Of a stretch of DNA of 23,623 nt, positions 1 to 8,533 are shown in pieces. Each line of letters begins with the position of its first letter. Within the stretch, counting starts at the first letter, position 1. The stretch is from contig CAZITB010000032.1 in NCBI GenBank assembly GCA_964542055.1, positions 1-23,623 of the forward strand, in the 5' to 3' direction. A program made the position numbers and the translations under genes. The DNA is from CAZITB01 sp964542055 (lineage in GTDB: Bacteria > Planctomycetota > Phycisphaerae > Sedimentisphaerales > CAMDDF01). The notes under the pieces were generated by a model. That model had not been told where the DNA came from. It worked only from the letters and a program-made list of their open reading frames with translations, and ran no database searches.

Positions 1-1048
1 CCAGCTTATTATAAACTTCATTGTAGTAAATCGCGTTTTCAACCGGCACAGAAGGAGGTATGTGATTGCCTACAGCCATAAAAAATCCCGGACAGTTTTT
101 GCCGATATCCATACAGCGTTTGACCTCGTTATAGATATCTTCTTTGCTGCCGTAAGTCAGAATGCGACAATCCGCATTGCCAATAAAGACGTGAGTTTTA
201 CCATATTTTTCGGCAATGTATTTCATGTCCGTACTAGGTTCCATTACAAAGCCATGCACGCCTGTATCAGCTATATCATCAATGAACTCTGTGTAATTGC
301 CGTCGGAAGTATAAATAATTTTTTTGCCTGCGTCAAGCAACGGAGAGAAGAATTTTTTATAATTTGCGAATACGTGTTTTTTATACCAGTCAGGCGAAAT
401 AAATGCGCCGCTGCTCCAGACGATGTCATCATGGACCATCACTACCGGAGATTTACACTCGGCCAAAGCGTCAAAATACTGCTGTATCCAGGATGCGTAT
501 CTGTCGGTAAGTTTGCCAAAGTCTTCGGGGTCAGTACCGGCAGCCATCAGCATCATATCCCAGCCGAATATCTCTATCAGACCGCTGACGCAGGTTATAT
601 ATATACCCGTCATATTGACCGTATCGGTCCAGTCTTTACAGGATTTATCATACTGGTCATCAAATTTTTTTATAAGTTTATTCATATCCTTCTGACCATA
701 CTGCTGCCAAGGATCAAATGTAAGAACATCTTCAGAGCTACTGAATGGACAGTTTATCTTGTTATTAAAATCTCTGCCATTGGTATCGTACTCAGCATGT
801 CCCATTGATGTGCAGATCCCTTTGAATACTTGGCGACCTATTAAAATATTCCACATGAAATCATAATTCCAAGCTTTTATAAAAGATGCTGCAGCTTGAG
901 TCTTTTTTTCCGGTAAACTTTCAGAGTCAATATTCAAAGCGCAAACCGCATTGACCAAATCCCAGTGATGATGAGCGGAATACTCTGTTCTGGGCACTCT
1001 TGGCGGCATCTCAAGATTAATTGCCGCTATTCCATCTTCATAAGACAT
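1..1048 (-). CDS. Uroporphyrinogen decarboxylase (URO-D)-family protein, C-terminus cut by window edge
   Basis: An open frame of 349 codons runs from an ATG at 1048 off the left edge with no stop. A GAGG ribosome site lies about 5 bases upstream of the ATG. The start reads MSYEDGIAAINLEMPPRVPR, resembling the 'A.n.e.PDRVP' opening of URO-D-like proteins. Later it has the family pattern YTSDGN, then GVHGFVMEPS, an 'IGNADCRILTYG' segment and GFFMAVGNHIPP near the edge. The family is a TIM barrel that includes true URO-D and many corrinoid or coenzyme M methyltransferases (MtaA/MtbA type). The HxC zinc pair of MtaA is not obvious: the aligned position reads TSDGN. True haem-synthesis URO-D is unlikely in this context. 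It lies 130 bp downstream of a secreted TIM-barrel gene on the same strand. Methyl transfer during use of a methylated sugar is only a guess. Confidence 0.82.
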   Translation of the reverse strand, partial: MSYEDGIAAINLEMPPRVPRTEYSAHHHWDLVNAVCALNIDSESLPEKKTQAAASFIKAWNYDFMWNILIGRQVFKGICTSMGHAEYDTNGRDFNNKINCPFSSSEDVLTFDPWQQYGQKDMNKLIKKFDDQYDKSCKDWTDTVNMTGIYITCVSGLIEIFGWDMMLMAAGTDPEDFGKLTDRYASWIQQYFDALAECKSPVVMVHDDIVWSSGAFISPDWYKKHVFANYKKFFSPLLDAGKKIIYTSDGNYTEFIDDIADTGVHGFVMEPSTDMKYIAEKYGKTHVFIGNADCRILTYGSKEDIYNEVKRCMDIGKNCPGFFMAVGNHIPPSVPVENAIYYNEVYNKL

Positions 1049-1178
1049 TTTAACCTCTAAGTTGTAAGTTTGACTTTTGTATCTTTAAATAACCGATTCT
1101 AAATTTGAGCCATTTGGGACAGTACTATGGTCTTTAACAATTGGGTAAAATTCCAAATTTCTAAATCCCATTATAAAC

Positions 1179-3668
1179 TTAATGATGTTTTATAGCTTCA
1201 ATTTCAAAAATTGTCGGCGGATTTGCTGAATCATCAGCATTATTGAAATATAATCTAATCCTATCAGTCTCAAAATCTTTCATATTATAACTGTCTACAT
1301 TTGTGACTAAACTATAATGATATTGGTCAGTTTCAAGAGAATTTGAAACATTCAATTTGTTCCAGGCTCCATCTTGGAAGAGCTTCAGTTCATAAATGGT
1401 ATCAGTTGTTGTTATTGTAACGATTATTTTTTCCAATCTTGTTTTTTCTGCGAGTTTAACTTCAATCCATCGCTCTCCTTGATAGATTTTCTCTTTAGGC
1501 CAGACGTATCTTTTACCTGCCATGCCATCATCACCTAACCGCCATGGGGTTGCGCGATTTCCATCAATTAACAGATTCCATGTTGTAGTTCGACAGAAAC
1601 CATATTTATTCTTCTCGTTAATTTCCGGAAATCCCCAGGAAGCCGAGAGCCTGGCGCCTTTTTCATATTTAGCAACATTGTTTTTGCTGTCTTCTTCAAG
1701 TCCGTCATCCATAAGCTTAAGTTCCTTGCGATATTTTTCAATGGGTATATTTTTCTCAAAATAATCCGCAAGGAGTTTATCATTTGTGAATATCTTCGCT
1801 GTTTGTGCAGGTATACTTACATAAAGGGTGTCATTTTTGAAAACAGGTTCACCACAATGGCCAAGTTCATAAAGCTTGCCTTCGATCTTGCCTGTCTGTA
1901 CTTTGCATTGAACCGGGTCCATTTGTCCATTAACAACAAGAACATACTTTTTACCGTTCAATTCCCTTATTTGAGCTTTAACATGTTCACCCTGAAAGGT
2001 TACCTGTAAATCTTGCGATTGATCAGACAATATTACATCTTCAAGCGCTTTAAGCTCTGAAATAATATATCCTAAGCCTCTCCATACTCTTGGATATGCA
2101 ATTCTTTGAACAACATCCGGCAGAGTCGTATGATAGTTGTAATAAAATATTCCTTTGGCACCCAATAAAATGGACATCCAGCTATATGCACGGATTTCAT
2201 CATAAGTCAATTCTCTACCATTATGAGGAAGATCATAATAAAAATAATCATTATACACCCAATGAGCAAAGATTTGTCCAACAAACCATACCGGCCCTTT
2301 ACCGTCCATGGCCTTTACAGCGTTGCTCATAATTTCAATCAACGGCCCATGGTCTCTAGGCATTGAATAGCTGTCCACCATCATTACATCTGAAGCATAT
2401 TCAAAGCCGTAATACATAGTTTCTGAGTTATAGCAGATGTATGTTGGGTGAAAAGGATCGAATTGTTTATATTCATCAACAATATGTTTTACCTGTTCAG
2501 GGTTAATATTGACAGGTTGAGGTTCATCGTATAGATAATATCCCAGGAACAACTCAGAGTTAATCACCGCCATATTTTTTTCATCAAAACTTTTATAATC
2601 AAGCACTGAACCTCTGTTTCTGTCAACTACGAAGTTAGGCATCATTTTTAAATCGTATTTGCGAGCATACTCCAAGAATTCTTCTGTTGGCGGATGATAT
2701 GGCGCTATACAATTAAAACCGTTCTCTTTGATATATTTCATATCTTCAACGGGTCCTACGAAATAAATTCCAATGGGTAAAAATTTCTCCCCATTGATGC
2801 GTAATATATTTTCTTGGTCAATCACAACCTCGTTTGTATTGGGAGGGAGACTGTGAATTTTTTCATTGATTACATTAACCATTTCATTGTTAGACTTGTC
2901 GTAAATTTCTAATCGAACATTATATATATCGGCTGTTTCTAAAGTACCATAGCTGAAAGTCAAATTTTCATCTGAAAGATCAATTTGTTGGCTTTTTAAC
3001 ATTTTCCCGTCAGCATTGAAATTCAATTCAGCTGTATAATTTTCTAAAACATCTTTTTTTAACTCCGTTTCAATAGATGCAATAATTTCATCAACGGGAT
3101 ATGAGGCATAAATATTATTTCTGTACTTCGGCTTTACAATATTAATTCGGACTGACTCAGCATCTTTTATAGACATTTTGGTTAGAGTTATATTGTCGAT
3201 AAGAAATTCGGTTGGGAAAGCCAGTTTATTTATGTGAGGTCTGAGAATAAATTCTAAGCCCTTAACCTGTTTCATATCAGCGTATCTCTTCAAATGATGA
3301 AGAGAAACTTCAATGGATTCTGTCTGACCAGGCTGTATTTCATAAAAAGAAATGTGCACCCCTGTGGCGATTGGACCGAAACCTATTTCCTGTTCAACGT
3401 TCATCGGATTGTGTATTTCAACTTCAAGAGTCTTATAATCAGACCAGTCAGAAGGAAGATTTTCAGGAAGCGAACATGAAAACTTCTGAAATGTGGAATC
3501 TTTATATCCAGGAAATTTCACCCTAAGCTTACCGTCTTTAATTGTGATTGTTTGGCCATGAAATTTGTCAATTTGTGAATCTTCATTAAAATCATAAATC
3601 AAGATATGATCTCCAAATGTCGAATAGGGCAAAAGAAATACCAATATTACTAATAAATATTTGAACAT
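1179..3668 (-). CDS. Secreted putative glycoside hydrolase: N-terminal CBM-like domain, TIM barrel, C-terminal F5/8-type-C-like domain
   Basis: 829 residues. Residues 1-19 form a signal peptide (MFKYLLVILVFLLPYSTFG). Residues about 20-165 look like a beta-sandwich carbohydrate-binding module, ending in 'FLIDNITL'. Residues about 172-275 look like an Ig-like linker domain. A TIM barrel starts near 288 with INGEKFLPIGIYF, continues through GYYLYDEPQP (Asp381-Glu382) and GPVWFVGQIF near 458, then the 'LTYDEIRAYSW...GAKGIFYYNYH' stretch near 487-513. Residues about 680-829 resemble a discoidin/F5/8 type C domain (TTWNLLIDGNRATPWR near 695). Glu382 is a candidate acid/base. The usual clan GH-A nucleophile Glu is replaced by Gln in VGQ, so catalysis is unproven. 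The start has AGAAAGG upstream. It is paralogous to the gene just upstream (3729-6635) from about residue 172 to the end. The exact GH family is not recognised. Confidence 0.8.
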   Translation of the reverse strand: MFKYLLVILVFLLPYSTFGDHILIYDFNEDSQIDKFHGQTITIKDGKLRVKFPGYKDSTFQKFSCSLPENLPSDWSDYKTLEVEIHNPMNVEQEIGFGPIATGVHISFYEIQPGQTESIEVSLHHLKRYADMKQVKGLEFILRPHINKLAFPTEFLIDNITLTKMSIKDAESVRINIVKPKYRNNIYASYPVDEIIASIETELKKDVLENYTAELNFNADGKMLKSQQIDLSDENLTFSYGTLETADIYNVRLEIYDKSNNEMVNVINEKIHSLPPNTNEVVIDQENILRINGEKFLPIGIYFVGPVEDMKYIKENGFNCIAPYHPPTEEFLEYARKYDLKMMPNFVVDRNRGSVLDYKSFDEKNMAVINSELFLGYYLYDEPQPVNINPEQVKHIVDEYKQFDPFHPTYICYNSETMYYGFEYASDVMMVDSYSMPRDHGPLIEIMSNAVKAMDGKGPVWFVGQIFAHWVYNDYFYYDLPHNGRELTYDEIRAYSWMSILLGAKGIFYYNYHTTLPDVVQRIAYPRVWRGLGYIISELKALEDVILSDQSQDLQVTFQGEHVKAQIRELNGKKYVLVVNGQMDPVQCKVQTGKIEGKLYELGHCGEPVFKNDTLYVSIPAQTAKIFTNDKLLADYFEKNIPIEKYRKELKLMDDGLEEDSKNNVAKYEKGARLSASWGFPEINEKNKYGFCRTTTWNLLIDGNRATPWRLGDDGMAGKRYVWPKEKIYQGERWIEVKLAEKTRLEKIIVTITTTDTIYELKLFQDGAWNKLNVSNSLETDQYHYSLVTNVDSYNMKDFETDRIRLYFNNADDSANPPTIFEIEAIKHH

Positions 3669-3728
3669 AATAAAAACCTTTCTATAAAAATTATGGAGTA
3701 TTGGGCAACTGAAGATTTCATAAAAAAA

Positions 3729-6635
3729 TTAATGGTTTTCTATAGCTTCAATTTCGAATACTGTCGGCGGATTTGCTGAGTCATCGAGATTATTGAAATA
3801 AAGCCTGATTCTGTCGGTCTGGACACCCGCAGCGTTATAGCCGTCAATGTCAGCATTTAGTTTATAATGGTACTGATCGGTTGAGGCTGAATTTGTTACA
3901 TTCAATTCAATCCAATTCCCGCCGGAAAAATATTTTAGTTCATAATTGGCATTTGGCGTAATTGTTACAATAATTTCTTCCAAAAGCACTGATTGCGCAA
4001 ATTTAACTTCAAGCCAACGCTGCCCCTGATATATTGATTCATCAGGCCATACATATCTGAGGCCTGCCCTGCCGTCATCGCCTAAACGCCATTTAGTTGC
4101 CCTGTTTCCATCTATCATCAAATTCCACGTCGTAGCGCGACATTTGCCGTAGGCCGTAGTTTCGCCTAATTCCGGAAATTGCCAGGATGCGAATAATTTC
4201 GAACCCCTGTCGATTCTTGCGACATTATTTTCGATGTCTTTCTCAAGACCTTCATTCATTTGTTCAAGCTGCTGACGATACTGTTCGACAGGAATCTCTG
4301 ATTGGAAATGGTTTATAATCTGCTGATTATTAGAGTATATCTGTGCCGTTTGAGCCGGAATATTAACTTGCAGAACACCATCGTTTACAACCGGTGTATG
4401 ATTATGTCCAAGCTCAAAAAGCTGATTCGGAATTTGTCCGATTTGTACATCACACTGAATCGGCTCCATCCGGCCATTAACTACGATAATATAAATACTA
4501 TCATCTATCTGCCTAAGCTGAGCTTTAAAATATTCTTCATTACAAGATGATTGAAGTTCCTTGATATTATCACACAAAATAACATCCTCTAAAGCTTTAA
4601 GCTCGGCGGTAATATAACCCAAGCCTTCCCACATTTTTGGGTAAGCTATTCTCATAACTACATCCGGTAGAGTTGTATGATAATTGTAATAAAAAATCCC
4701 TTTAGCCCCCAATAAAAACGACATCCATGTATAGGCACGGATTTCGTCATAGGTTAAAACTCTGCCTTGATGCAGGTCTCGCAAGATATAATCATTATAA
4801 ATCCAGTGCGGGTAAATTTGTCCGATGAACCATACAGGCCCATGCCCGTCCATTGCTTTTACGCCTTCATTCATTCTCTCAAAGATCAGTTCATGATCAC
4901 GAGGCATAAAATAGCTGTCAACCATCATAACATCCGAAGCATTCCCGTAATACTGTTGAGCAATATTATAACTTACAAAAGTCGGATGGTAAGGGTCATA
5001 ATCAGCGTACTGAGCCACTGTATTTTTTATCTCTTGCGGTGTGACATTAACCGGCTGTGGTTCATCATATAGATAATATCCTAAGAGCGAATCTGAATTA
5101 ATTAACAGTTTGATACTTTTATCAAAATCTTCAGGATCACGCCCAATAAAACTCGGCATCATTTTTAAGTCAAGGATTTGAGCAACTGATATAAATTCAT
5201 CTGTTGGAGGATGATAAGGTGCTATGCAGTTGAAACCTTTGTCTTTAATATAATGCATATCTGTAGCTGGTCCGGAGAAAAATATTCCAATTGGTAAAAA
5301 TTTTTCGCCGTTTATAAGAAGGTTATCGTTCTGGTCGATGACAACTTCATTTGGTTTAGCCGGTTGCCTATAAACTTCCTCGAAAAGTGTTTTTACAAGT
5401 TCACCACTTTCTTTTGCATGAATCGTTATTTCAATTTTATAAGTGTTCGCGTTTTCAGAAAGTGAATTTGTAAATAATTGACGTTTTTGAGACAATTCTA
5501 AGACTTGACTTTGAAGCAGGTTTCCATCAGCATAAAAATTCAGATTACAATTATACTCCATTAATTCAAAATTTGAATATACCTCAAATACAATCTCATT
5601 TATAGGGTAGGAACTATAAATCCTATTTCGGTATCCAGGTTTTAATATTCGGAGACTGACCGTGTCCTCATCTATTGAGTTTTTTACTATAGACTTTGAA
5701 AGCCAGGTTTCTGCAAAAATAGCAAAATCAGACATATCACAATCCCCATCTCCATCAAGATCACATACTTTAGACAATTCGGACAGGGAAGCAACTCGAA
5801 ATCCAAAATTGTAACTCTCAGCATCAGCATTGGAAGCTAACCGGAAAGAAGAAGTTATGCCGGCGCTGTTATCAAATGCGCCGCCTCGGAGACAACGCAC
5901 CGAATCAGACAGATAATAATCAAAGGGTAACTCCATCCATTCCCAGACATTACCAGTCATATCGAATGTTCCGTTAAGCTCCCAGCAGCCGGTGCCAACA
6001 TCCCATGGTTCATCGTCTTGACCAAGAATATAATTCGATTCGATGTCCTCAAAGGGTAAGGTATTATCCCGTGTTGTATAAGTCTGAATATCTGCCCCAT
6101 TCCAATAAGCTGCCTTTACCCATTCATGTTCTGTAGGTAAAAAGTAAAAGGCACGGCTGTTACGATATGGATTTTCTGCATCATAGCCGGTATCATTGGC
6201 GTTCCAGGGCTCAAAGGTATAATCTCCAGTGCCTTTTGTACCAGTAAATTTATACGCAGGGCTGTGCCCGGTGCTCGTATTTAACCAATTGACAAACTGA
6301 GCCGCTTCGTACCAACTGATCTTGTTGGCAGGTACTTCAGACGCGGTCCAGTATGGATCAGAGTCATAAGCACCAGCGGGGCTGCCGGTAACAACACCAT
6401 ACTCAGCAATGAACTTGTTCCATTGCTCATTCGTGATTTCATTCGTACTGATTCGGTAGTCGTATATAACTACACCAAAGCCGCTTGAGGGGTTAGTTTC
6501 CGCGGAGATTGGGACAAATTCAATCTCAAATTTGCTTGAGTCGGTTCCGAATATGTCGGCAAATGAAGTGCTAAAAGCAACGAAAACTAACAGACTTACA
6601 ATTAGGATTCTTTCCATCTTAAAAAAAAATTCCAT
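3729..6635 (-). CDS. Secreted chimera: FGE-like domain, dockerin-like motif, then TIM-barrel putative glycoside hydrolase with F5/8-type-C-like C-terminus
   Basis: 968 residues. Signal peptide within residues 1-26; the ATG at codon 7 (MERILIVSLL) gives a tidier one, and neither start has a clear ribosome site. Residues about 35-285 are an FGE/SUMF1-like domain (ISTNEITNEQWNKF near 62, FLPTEHEWVKAAYWNG near 165, FDMTGNVWEWM near 224, RGGAFDN near 250). The catalytic cysteine pair of true FGE is absent here, so this is probably a binding domain with the C-type-lectin-like FGE fold. Residues 292-312 (DLDGDGDCDMSDFAIFAETWL) form a single dockerin/EF-hand-like motif. Residues about 325-968 are collinear with the protein at 1179-3668: INGEKFLPIGIFF near 441, YLYDEPQP with Glu525, GPVWFIGQIY, and a C-terminal DGNRATKWRLGDDG region. 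The front matches the 320-residue protein at 7410-8372, which ends right after the same dockerin-like motif. It probably acts outside the cell on a polysaccharide. Confidence 0.85.
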   Translation of the reverse strand: MEFFFKMERILIVSLLVFVAFSTSFADIFGTDSSKFEIEFVPISAETNPSSGFGVVIYDYRISTNEITNEQWNKFIAEYGVVTGSPAGAYDSDPYWTASEVPANKISWYEAAQFVNWLNTSTGHSPAYKFTGTKGTGDYTFEPWNANDTGYDAENPYRNSRAFYFLPTEHEWVKAAYWNGADIQTYTTRDNTLPFEDIESNYILGQDDEPWDVGTGCWELNGTFDMTGNVWEWMELPFDYYLSDSVRCLRGGAFDNSAGITSSFRLASNADAESYNFGFRVASLSELSKVCDLDGDGDCDMSDFAIFAETWLSKSIVKNSIDEDTVSLRILKPGYRNRIYSSYPINEIVFEVYSNFELMEYNCNLNFYADGNLLQSQVLELSQKRQLFTNSLSENANTYKIEITIHAKESGELVKTLFEEVYRQPAKPNEVVIDQNDNLLINGEKFLPIGIFFSGPATDMHYIKDKGFNCIAPYHPPTDEFISVAQILDLKMMPSFIGRDPEDFDKSIKLLINSDSLLGYYLYDEPQPVNVTPQEIKNTVAQYADYDPYHPTFVSYNIAQQYYGNASDVMMVDSYFMPRDHELIFERMNEGVKAMDGHGPVWFIGQIYPHWIYNDYILRDLHQGRVLTYDEIRAYTWMSFLLGAKGIFYYNYHTTLPDVVMRIAYPKMWEGLGYITAELKALEDVILCDNIKELQSSCNEEYFKAQLRQIDDSIYIIVVNGRMEPIQCDVQIGQIPNQLFELGHNHTPVVNDGVLQVNIPAQTAQIYSNNQQIINHFQSEIPVEQYRQQLEQMNEGLEKDIENNVARIDRGSKLFASWQFPELGETTAYGKCRATTWNLMIDGNRATKWRLGDDGRAGLRYVWPDESIYQGQRWLEVKFAQSVLLEEIIVTITPNANYELKYFSGGNWIELNVTNSASTDQYHYKLNADIDGYNAAGVQTDRIRLYFNNLDDSANPPTVFEIEAIENH

Positions 6636-6657
6636 ATAGAGGATTTTTAATTAAATA

Positions 6658-6691
6658 AAGGGTGCCTTGCTGTATTAAACAAAGCACCCTT
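6658..6691 (-). terminator. Rho-independent terminator after the PEP-CTERM gene
   Basis: On the minus strand, AAGGGTGC-TTTG pairs with CAA-GGCACCCTT around a roughly 10-base loop and is followed by TTTATTTAATT. It starts about 10 bases after the stop of the PEP-CTERM gene. This suggests the two large secreted genes further downstream are transcribed at least partly from their own promoter in the 6636-6657 region or by read-through. Confidence 0.75.
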
Positions 6692-6700
6692 GTTATTAAA

Positions 6701-7342
6701 CTAATTCCTTTTTTTGAGCATAATTAGCGAACCGATTCCTAATAACATCAATGTGGCCGGTTCAGGTACTAAAGTTACATTGTCAAAACATACCGCAGAT
6801 TCTGTCATACCTGCAAGCGGGGCTGCAGCTACGAGCCTTAGACTGTAATAAGTCTCCTCCGACACAACGAAATTTAAAGATGAAGTTACCCAGTCGCCTT
6901 TGGTTTCGAGAATCTGATCTGCAAGCGTGTTGAGGTCTCTTGCGATTACGGTACCAGTCGATGACTTGACCAACTCGACTCTATATCCGCTAAAATCTTT
7001 TGTTTTATTTGCGGCCACATCGGCAGTGAGGGTGTAACTGCCCGGAGTAAGAAGGAAATACTGCCATACCCAATGAAGTTGAGCGGAATTAGTGCCGGTT
7101 ACACTTACCGCCTGATTGCCTTGTGTTACTCCGTTAGTATAAGCTGAAACTTGTATTGCAGGGTCAAAAATTTCCTGACTGCCGTAACTACCGCCCCGCG
7201 GCGACCACGGAGAACCTACCCCTGTAAAAATACCGCCACTGTCAACTTCAGGTAATTCAAAGCCAGCATTACCGACAATGGTTCCTTGTGCGATTGTTGT
7301 CAATAAAAGCACCACAGCCATCAACATCATCAACTTCCTCAT
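6701..7342 (-). CDS. PEP-CTERM sorting-domain protein with CBM-like beta-sandwich
   Basis: 213 residues from the ATG at 7342, preceded by AAGGAGAG. An upstream in-frame ATG at 7387 lacks a ribosome site and would spoil the signal peptide. The N-terminus MRKLMMLMAVVLLLTTIAQG is a signal peptide. The mature part opens with 'GNAGFELPEVDSGG', typical of CBM/galactose-binding-like sandwiches in which a 'FE.P' motif starts the domain, and ends with a 'CFDNVTL' strand. The C-terminus VPEPATLMLLGIGSLIMLKKRN is a full PEP-CTERM signal: the VPEP motif, a hydrophobic helix, then a basic tail. Such proteins are exported, processed by exosortase and retained at or released from the envelope. The ligand is unknown; a glycan-binding role fits the locus. 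It sits 67 bp after the FGE-like/dockerin gene and is followed by a terminator. Confidence 0.9.
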   Translation of the reverse strand: MRKLMMLMAVVLLLTTIAQGTIVGNAGFELPEVDSGGIFTGVGSPWSPRGGSYGSQEIFDPAIQVSAYTNGVTQGNQAVSVTGTNSAQLHWVWQYFLLTPGSYTLTADVAANKTKDFSGYRVELVKSSTGTVIARDLNTLADQILETKGDWVTSSLNFVVSEETYYSLRLVAAAPLAGMTESAVCFDNVTLVPEPATLMLLGIGSLIMLKKRN

Positions 7343-7409
7343 AATACTCTCCTTCTCAAATAAATTAACTTTGGCATCAAACAACATTGTCTGATAGCTA
7401 AACTTTTAC

Positions 7410-8372
7410 TTATTGAAGCCATGCATCCGCGAAAATAGCAAAATCTACTAAATCGCAATCTCCGTCTCCATCGAGATCACCTATATTATCAGACAAAGGC
7501 AAAGAAGTTACACGGAAACCAAGATTATAATACTCTGCATCTGCGGGAAAACTTAACCGAAAACCAGATGTTATGCCCGCTGTATTATCAAAAGCTCCTC
7601 CACGGGAACAACGGTTTGAACCGGCAAGAAAGTCGTAATCAAACGGACTTTCCATCCATTCCCATACATTTCCTGTCATGTCAAAAGTTCCATTCAATTC
7701 CCAGCAGCCTTTACCTACTACATCCCAGGGGCTAACGGTGCCCGGCTGAGCAGAATCGTATCTTGCTTCAACATCTACATAAGGCAGCGTATCATCACGT
7801 GTTGAATATGTTTGTAGATATGTACCGTTCCAGTAGCCAGCCTTGACCCATTCATGCTCAGTAGGTAGAAAGTAAAAAGCGTTGCTGTTACGGTAAGGAT
7901 TATCAGGGTCATAGCCTTGATCCCCCGAGCTCCAAGGTTCAAAAGTATAGCCTCCAGTGCCCTGTGTTCCTGTAAATTTATAAGCCGGGGAGTACCCCTT
8001 ACTTGTATTGAGCCAGTTGACAAACTGGGCGGCTTCATACCAACTTACTTTGTTAACCGGCTGGTTAAGGCCCACCCAGCTACTTGGTTCACCATAAGCA
8101 GAGGCGGGACTGCCTTCAACCGGTCCGTACATAGCTTCAAATTTATTCCACAAATCATTACTAATCTCATATACACTGATACGGTAATCATAATCGACAA
8201 TTCCATAACCGCTTGCAGGATTCGTATTTTGGGGAATTGTCACGAATTCGATTTTAAACATATTTGACTCTGAATCGCCAAATATATCCGCGTCTGCATA
8301 TAGATCAACACGTGCATACGCGATACTTGAAATTACAAAAATACAAATAAACACTGTAAACAATTTTTTCAT
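7410..8372 (-). CDS. Secreted FGE/SUMF1-like protein with C-terminal dockerin-like motif
   Basis: 320 residues starting MKKLFTVFICIFVISSIAYA, a signal peptide. The ATG at 8372 has AGGAG at a 6-base spacing; the ATG two codons earlier (8378) directly abuts it and is less likely. Residues about 40-290 are the FGE-sulfatase fold: YRISVYEISNDLWNKF near 63, FLPTEHEWVKAGYWNG near 168, FDMTGNVWEWM near 230, then CSRGGAFDNTAGITSGFRL. The paired active-site cysteines that follow RGG in catalytic FGEs are missing, so sulfatase activation is not expected. Residues 299-319 (DLDGDGDCDLVDFAIFADAWL) form one calcium-binding dockerin/EF-hand-like motif ending one residue before the stop. Closely related (by eye about three quarters identical in the best blocks) to the N-terminal third of the protein at 3729-6635. 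Role inferred: extracellular binding or scaffold protein for glycan use. Confidence 0.87.
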   Translation of the reverse strand: MKKLFTVFICIFVISSIAYARVDLYADADIFGDSESNMFKIEFVTIPQNTNPASGYGIVDYDYRISVYEISNDLWNKFEAMYGPVEGSPASAYGEPSSWVGLNQPVNKVSWYEAAQFVNWLNTSKGYSPAYKFTGTQGTGGYTFEPWSSGDQGYDPDNPYRNSNAFYFLPTEHEWVKAGYWNGTYLQTYSTRDDTLPYVDVEARYDSAQPGTVSPWDVVGKGCWELNGTFDMTGNVWEWMESPFDYDFLAGSNRCSRGGAFDNTAGITSGFRLSFPADAEYYNLGFRVTSLPLSDNIGDLDGDGDCDLVDFAIFADAWLQ

Positions 8373-8533
8373 CTTCATCTCCTGTAAATATGAGCCAATT
8401 ATTATTAATTACTTTCGTAAAACCTAGTATCACGGGCAGGACGGCTCAAGTAATCCATGCCCAAAATATCGGACAAGAACAACAGTTCTCAGTCAATATC
8501 TTTACATTTCATCTCATCACTCCAAAAATAAAG

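Noticed and set aside
62..808. Long plus-strand open frame (248 codons)
   Set aside because: It lies antisense to the URO-D-family gene, whose protein is clearly recognisable; the plus-strand translation shows no family features and no ribosome site.
1..1048. Housekeeping haem-biosynthesis gene hemE
   Set aside because: The gene context is glycan use, and the protein resembles divergent URO-D-like methyltransferase relatives rather than the conserved hemE product.
7410..8372. Sulfatase-activating formylglycine-generating enzyme
   Set aside because: The catalytic cysteine pair is absent and no sulfatase is encoded in the window, so only the fold is called.
8373..8533. Possible hairpin or small gene between lacI and the FGE-like gene
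   Set aside because: GGGCA/TGCCC arms are only 5 bp with a long loop, and the only start with a ribosome-like site encodes seven residues.
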